In this document: positions 8,000 to 10,620 of the stretch, in pieces
Numbering within the stretch: position 1 is the stretch's first letter
Layout: each line of letters opens with the position of its first letter
Assembly (NCBI GenBank): GCA_946480545.1
Contig: CAMLKY010000032.1
Span: 1 to 10,620, forward strand
Direction of reading: 5' to 3'
Source of the DNA: an uncultured Acidobacteriota bacterium
GTDB lineage: Bacteria > Acidobacteriota > Blastocatellia > Pyrinomonadales > Pyrinomonadaceae
Length of the DNA: 10,620 nt
Translations under genes and position numbers: made by a program
Notes under the pieces: model-generated
Database searches by the model: none
What the model saw: the letters and a program-made list of their open reading frames with translations, nothing else
Told to the model about the DNA's origin: nothing

Positions 8000-8004
8000 C
8001 CTCC
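8000..8004 (-). promoter_or_regulatory. Shine-Dalgarno GGAGG for the 64-aa gene
   Basis: GGAGG on the - strand, 9 nt upstream of ATG 7990, located between the stop of the upstream small gene (TAA, 8008-8006) and this start. It supports the small frame being translated. Confidence 0.75.
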
Positions 8005-8005
8005 C

Positions 8006-8239
8006 TTATCTGTTCCCGCTGCCTTTGCCGTCGGGATTGCCCTTACGGCTCACCGTCGGCGTCTTCGCCCTCTTGTCATAATCGCGTGCCGAGTACGGCC
8101 CGATCTCGTCCTGCTTACTCTTGCTCGGACCTGAGGCGCTTTTACCTGCCTTCTTGATCGTCCCGCCCTTGCCGCCTTTTTCGCCTTGACGATGCGGTCC
8201 GGAGCTGCCCGAGCCCGCATTAAAATTCTGTTTTGGCAT
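8006..8239 (-). CDS. Small Gly/Lys/Ser-rich protein, unrecognised
   Basis: A 77-residue low-complexity basic protein beginning MPKQNFNAGSGSSGPHRQ, then GGKGG, several SK/GK pairs, a short more specific patch DEIGPYSARDYDKRAKTP, and a GKGSGNR tail. No signal peptide, membrane segment or known domain. An AGGAGG (8255-8250) lies 10 nt upstream of the ATG, and it is followed after 15 bp by a second small gene with its own SD, which is the best evidence for it. The overlapping 178-codon frame on the same strand (8050-8586) runs through repeats and lacks an SD, so I prefer this one. Probably disordered; role unknown. Confidence 0.72.
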   Translation of the reverse strand: MPKQNFNAGSGSSGPHRQGEKGGKGGTIKKAGKSASGPSKSKQDEIGPYSARDYDKRAKTPTVSRKGNPDGKGSGNR

Positions 8240-8249
8240 AATTGCGTAG

Positions 8250-8255
8250 TCCTCC
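8250..8255 (-). promoter_or_regulatory. Shine-Dalgarno AGGAGG for the 77-aa gene
   Basis: AGGAGG on the - strand, 10 nt before ATG 8239. This is a strong site for such a short gene and decides the start. Confidence 0.75.
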
Positions 8256-8319
8256 TACGCCGGTTCGAAAAGCAACGACCGTGCCGTGTACGTGATCGGG
8301 ACAGAGGTGCTCCGGCTAA

Positions 8320-8634
8320 CCACACGGGCAGAAACCCGACCGGTCGCGAGGGTGTCTCTATAACGCAGAGACCGCTGAGATCACGGGATGACTGATTCGG
8401 TTTGAGTGGTTTTTCCTTAGCGGGCTTCGCGAGCTCTGCGTGAGATTCGCTGTCTGAATTATTCTGTATAAGTTTCACGCAAAGCTCGCAGAGCTCGCAA
8501 AGAGATTGAAATGCGGACTGCGGAATTTGTTTGAAGAATCTCGAGACGGTTCTGAACTGCAGGCGGTAGTGGTTCGAATTCGGCATTCCGCATTCGAAAA
8601 CACCTCCCTACCGGTCAGGTTTCTGCCTGTGTGG
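8320..8634. repeat. Nested inverted repeats in the SDR-small protein gap
   Basis: Outer arms: 8320-8355 (+) and 8600-8634 (reverse) share CCACAC-GGCAGAAACC then GACCGGT and a GGGAGG-type end. Inner arms: about 8418-8446 and 8472-8502 share CGCGAGCTCTGCG / TGCGAGCTCTGCG and GCGTGA, the second arm having about 10 extra bases. Between them is an ACGCAGAGACCGC-type stretch (8362-8385), and beside the right outer arm a GCATTCCGCATTCGAA block (8583-8598). The gap from 8240 to 8687 contains no credible gene apart from the SD of the 77-aa gene. Confidence 0.75.
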
Positions 8635-8648
8635 AGGTCCGCGGCCTC

Positions 8649-8682
8649 AAAAATCGCAAATCGAAAATCGAAAATCGCAAAT
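8649..8682. repeat. Short AAATCGC/AAAATCG direct repeats
   Basis: Four near-copies of an 8-9 bp unit (AAATCGCAA, ATCGAAA, ATCGAAA, ATCGCAA) lie 5 bp beyond the stop of the SDR gene. Similar AT-richer tracts (ATCTGCGATCCCC-AATCCGCGATC, 6190-6213) follow lysC. Probably part of the same mosaic repeat family. Confidence 0.6.
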
Positions 8683-8687
8683 AGCCC

Positions 8688-9476
8688 TCATCCGCACAGG
8701 ACTGAGCCGCCGTTGATGTTTAGGATCTCACCGGTGATGTGGCGGGACCAGTCGGAGAGTAGGAAGCAGATCGACAGTGCAACGTCGTCGGTCGCGGCGA
8801 TCCGTCTGAGGGGAATCGTGGCGATAACGCTTTCGTAATAGTCGTCGTCTTCGAAGGCCGGACGCACCATCGCGGTCTCGATCCAGCCGGGAGCGACTGC
8901 GTTGACGCGTATCTTCGGGCTTAGCTCGGATGAAAGGGCTTTTGTGAAGGAGATCATTCCACCCTTTGATGCGGAGTAGTTCGAATAACCAGCCTCGCCG
9001 CGCTGACCCGAAGTCGACGACACCATCACTATCGAACCCTTCGCCTGCTTCTTCATCGCGGGGACGCATGCCTTCGTCGTCGCCCACGCCGATTTCAGGT
9101 TTGTGTTGATGACCTTGTTCCAGATGTCCTCGGTCATGTCCTCTATCGGCGCTCCTTCCCACACCCCGGCGTTGCAGACAACCAGATCGATCTGTCCGAA
9201 ACGTTCCAGGGTTTGCCTGGCCAGGTTCTGCGCCTCGAGCATGTCCGACACGTCGGCCTGAATTGCGATCGCCTCAACGCCTTTGTTCTGACACACACGA
9301 ACAGTCTCGAGCGCTTCGACGTCGTTGCTGAGGTAGTTGACCACGACGTTCGCTCCGCCCTCGGCGAGACGCAACGCGGTGGCACGTCCGACACCGCGTG
9401 ATGCCCCGGTGACGACTGCAGTCTTGCCGGCAAATAGATTATTCGGAAGATCGATCGGGACTACGGCTTCGTTCAT
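8688..9476 (-). CDS. Short-chain dehydrogenase/reductase, FabG-like
   Basis: A 262-residue classical SDR that would interconvert a carbonyl and an alcohol with NAD(P)H in the cytosol. Visible: TGASRGVG cofactor loop (23-30), D75 of the adenine pocket, NAG (102-104), N126, S154, and YSASK with Y167 and K171, giving the full catalytic tetrad; PG at 196-197 and the terminal 'INGG' strand are also present. Closest in style to 3-oxoacyl-ACP reductase FabG, but the N-terminus is about 15 residues longer, so the substrate may differ and I give no symbol. The ATG overlaps the stop of the upstream membrane-protein gene (ATGA), implying translational coupling. A divergent acyl-CoA/acetyl-CoA-synthetase-type gene lies next to that pair. 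Confidence 0.94.
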   Translation of the reverse strand: MNEAVVPIDLPNNLFAGKTAVVTGASRGVGRATALRLAEGGANVVVNYLSNDVEALETVRVCQNKGVEAIAIQADVSDMLEAQNLARQTLERFGQIDLVVCNAGVWEGAPIEDMTEDIWNKVINTNLKSAWATTKACVPAMKKQAKGSIVMVSSTSGQRGEAGYSNYSASKGGMISFTKALSSELSPKIRVNAVAPGWIETAMVRPAFEDDDYYESVIATIPLRRIAATDDVALSICFLLSDWSRHITGEILNINGGSVLCG

Positions 9477-9988
9477 TCGGCTAGAGATTCACGGTCGGTC
9501 TTTAGTTTGATCAGATACCCGATGATAAGCGTCACCGGTAAGGTAAGCAAAGTAAACCAGCCAAAATAATCTCCGGGAATGAAGGCGACGCTGACGCCGT
9601 AGAGGACCGCAGCGAGTGCCGAAGTTGCGAGTATTCCGCCAACAACCCGCAGATATCGAAGATCACTAAGCCGACACGCTCCGAGGACGACCATGAACAT
9701 TGAAACGAGGAGGATCCCCAGCGTGCCGGCTACGATCTCGAGGCTCGGGCCGTCGCTCAGGAAGAACAGCGTGATCGCCAACAGACAAAAATGGAGCGCA
9801 CCTGCGCCGGGTACATAGAGAAAAATCAGCTTGACGGCGGAAAGAAACGAATCCAGAGCAACAGTTTCCGGCTGCGATTCAATTGTTTCAGGACTTAGCT
9901 GTTCACGGACTGCGATCGACGCGAACCCGGGCTCGTCTGGTATCGGGACGCCATGTCGTTCTTTTTCAGCCTGAATTGTTCGATTCAT
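9473..9988 (-). CDS. Predicted four-helix membrane protein, unrecognised
   Basis: A 171-residue protein. Residues 1-45 are hydrophilic and likely cytosolic; hydrophobic segments at about 52-77, 83-104, 114-136 and 142-161 fit four inner-membrane helices, with a charged tail (KLKTDRESLAE). A single Arg-rich loop (CRLSDLRYLR, 105-114) separates helices 2 and 3. No family recognised and no catalytic motif. Its stop overlaps the SDR start by the ATGA arrangement, so it is first of a two-gene operon. ATG 9988 is chosen because it is the first start of the frame; no clear SD precedes it. The 65-bp gap to the divergent synthetase gene must hold both promoters, but I see no convincing boxes. Confidence 0.85.
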   Translation of the reverse strand: MNRTIQAEKERHGVPIPDEPGFASIAVREQLSPETIESQPETVALDSFLSAVKLIFLYVPGAGALHFCLLAITLFFLSDGPSLEIVAGTLGILLVSMFMVVLGACRLSDLRYLRVVGGILATSALAAVLYGVSVAFIPGDYFGWFTLLTLPVTLIIGYLIKLKTDRESLAE

Positions 9989-10053
9989 ATCGGCAGGACT
10001 CGACCAGCACTATGGTATTGGATTTTATTTCCGAGTTTCAATAGATTTGTTTT

Positions 10054-10620
10054 ATGCACGACGTCAACCTCCTCGAAGATCAGCCTGTCGCATGGACCCC
10101 GACGCAGGAAGTTATCGAACGCGCTCAACTGACCAGATTTATGAAACAGGTCGGCGTCTCGACGTGGGATGAGCTGTATGAGTTCTCGATCCGTGACGTC
10201 GAGAAGTTCACCGAAGAGGTATTGAAGTTCCTCGACATCAAATTCGATCCGCCGTATTCGAGATTACTGGACACGTCCGGAGGGATCGAATTCCCGTCTT
10301 GGTTTATTTCACCGCCGAGACGCGGAGACGCGGAGGATGAACAGGCGGAAACCCGACCGGTAGGGAGGGTGTCCGGTTCGAATGTGGAACCCGGAACGCG
10401 GAATGCGGAATCCAAGCGCGAGTCAGTACCGAGAGCGTCAGCGACCGGGTCGACCGCTGGTCTCAATATCACGACGATGTGTCTCGACCGCTGGCAGACG
10501 GATGAGATGCGCGATCAGCCGGCGGTGATCTGGGAAGGCGAGGAAGGTGAGTCCGAGGAACTCACATATGAAGAACTGTTCCAGGAAGTCGAGGAGGTAG
10601 CGGAAGGCCTTAGGGTATTG
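10054..10620 (+). CDS. Acetyl-CoA-synthetase-type AMP-forming ligase, 3' partial, with in-frame insert
   Basis: The frame from ATG 10054 stays open for 189 codons to the window edge. Residues 14-84 resemble the N-terminal (ACAS_N) region of acetyl-/propionyl-CoA synthetases: 'AWTPTQEVIERAQLTRFM', 'WDELYEFSI', 'FTEEVLKFLDIKF', then 'YSRLLDTSGGIEFPSWF'. The family signature resumes at 137-147 (LNITTMCLDRW), then 'PAVIWEGEEGESEELTYEEL', where the AMP-binding domain begins. Catalytic motifs (P-loop-like TSGTTG, A8/A10) lie beyond the window. Such enzymes convert a carboxylate, ATP and CoA to acyl-CoA, AMP and pyrophosphate. Residues about 85-135 are an Arg/Glu/Ser-rich stretch not expected here and encoded by an interspersed repeat; in relatives I would expect only a few residues between FPSWF and LNI. 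No strong SD is visible. Divergent from the membrane protein/SDR operon. Confidence 0.85.
   Translation, partial: MHDVNLLEDQPVAWTPTQEVIERAQLTRFMKQVGVSTWDELYEFSIRDVEKFTEEVLKFLDIKFDPPYSRLLDTSGGIEFPSWFISPPRRGDAEDEQAETRPVGRVSGSNVEPGTRNAESKRESVPRASATGSTAGLNITTMCLDRWQTDEMRDQPAVIWEGEEGESEELTYEELFQEVEEVAEGLRVL
10309..10450 (+). repeat. Interspersed repeat mosaic inside the synthetase gene, in frame
   Basis: Modules in order: GAGACGCGGAGACGCGGAGG (10317-10336); CAGGCGGAAACCCGACCGG followed by TAGGGAGGGTGT (10342-10372), matching the reverse copy at 8600-8629 at about 28 of 31 positions and the forward copy at 8326-8355; TTCGAATG then GCGGAATGCGGAA (10378-10410), matching the block at 8583-8598 that adjoins the same module there; and CCGAGAG-CGTCAGCGAC-CGGG (10429-10449), matching 7725-7746. 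The other copies lie in intergenic gaps, which marks this one as an insertion. Its net length keeps the reading frame and contains no stop. Confidence 0.8.

Noticed and set aside
8050..8586. 178-codon - strand frame
   Set aside because: It covers nested repeats and overlaps the 77-aa gene in another frame, which has a strong SD; the Arg-rich product looks like noise.
10428..10450. Possible recombination or attachment site in the synthetase gene
   Set aside because: No integrase or flanking duplication is seen; the sequence is explained by the interspersed repeat family.
10125..10472. 115-codon - strand frame at the right end
   Set aside because: Antisense to the synthetase frame, which shows clear family motifs and runs open to the edge.

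Overview
The window looks like chromosomal DNA of a moderately GC-rich, free-living Gram-negative bacterium. The mix is most reminiscent of Acidobacteriota, class Blastocatellia (Pyrinomonadales-like): 'NTFFG...AG..NTTG' fibre repeats, delta-60/PD40 double propellers, an 'IGQP...GFW' plus carboxypeptidase-regulatory protein, and many interspersed intergenic repeats. That placement rests on remembered family patterns, not a search. No rRNA, tRNA, CRISPR array, transposase or phage gene is visible.

Layout. (1) Positions 1-4778, + strand: a tight three-gene cluster of exported or surface proteins. It holds a 5'-truncated fibre-like protein with 29 copies of a 16-19 residue repeat, a 726-aa two-propeller protein, and a 161-aa secreted carboxypeptidase-regulatory-like protein. 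Both internal gaps are 17 bp and carry a strong Shine-Dalgarno (SD) sequence. The first two proteins are unrelated over most of their length but end in the same 46-residue module with two cysteines. (2) 4802-7576, - strand: lysC-type aspartate kinase, then an M20-family deacylase/peptidase, separated by a roughly 390-bp gap filled with a long imperfect inverted repeat. (3) 7577-8687: a second inverted repeat, two very small lysine-rich proteins in an operon on the - strand, and a repeat-rich gap with nested inverted repeats. (4) 8688-9988, - strand: a four-helix membrane protein translationally coupled (ATGA) to a FabG-like short-chain dehydrogenase. (5) 10054 to the right edge, + strand: the N-terminal 189 codons of an acetyl-CoA-synthetase-type enzyme, reading through the window end.

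The most striking observation is that the synthetase gene carries, in frame, about 150 bp made of the same repeat modules found in the intergenic gaps. This adds about 50 low-complexity residues inside its N-terminal domain without breaking the frame. The second is the shared C-terminal module of the two surface proteins, which could be a sorting, anchoring or assembly tag. The metabolic genes (lysC, M20, SDR, synthetase) are otherwise ordinary housekeeping genes.
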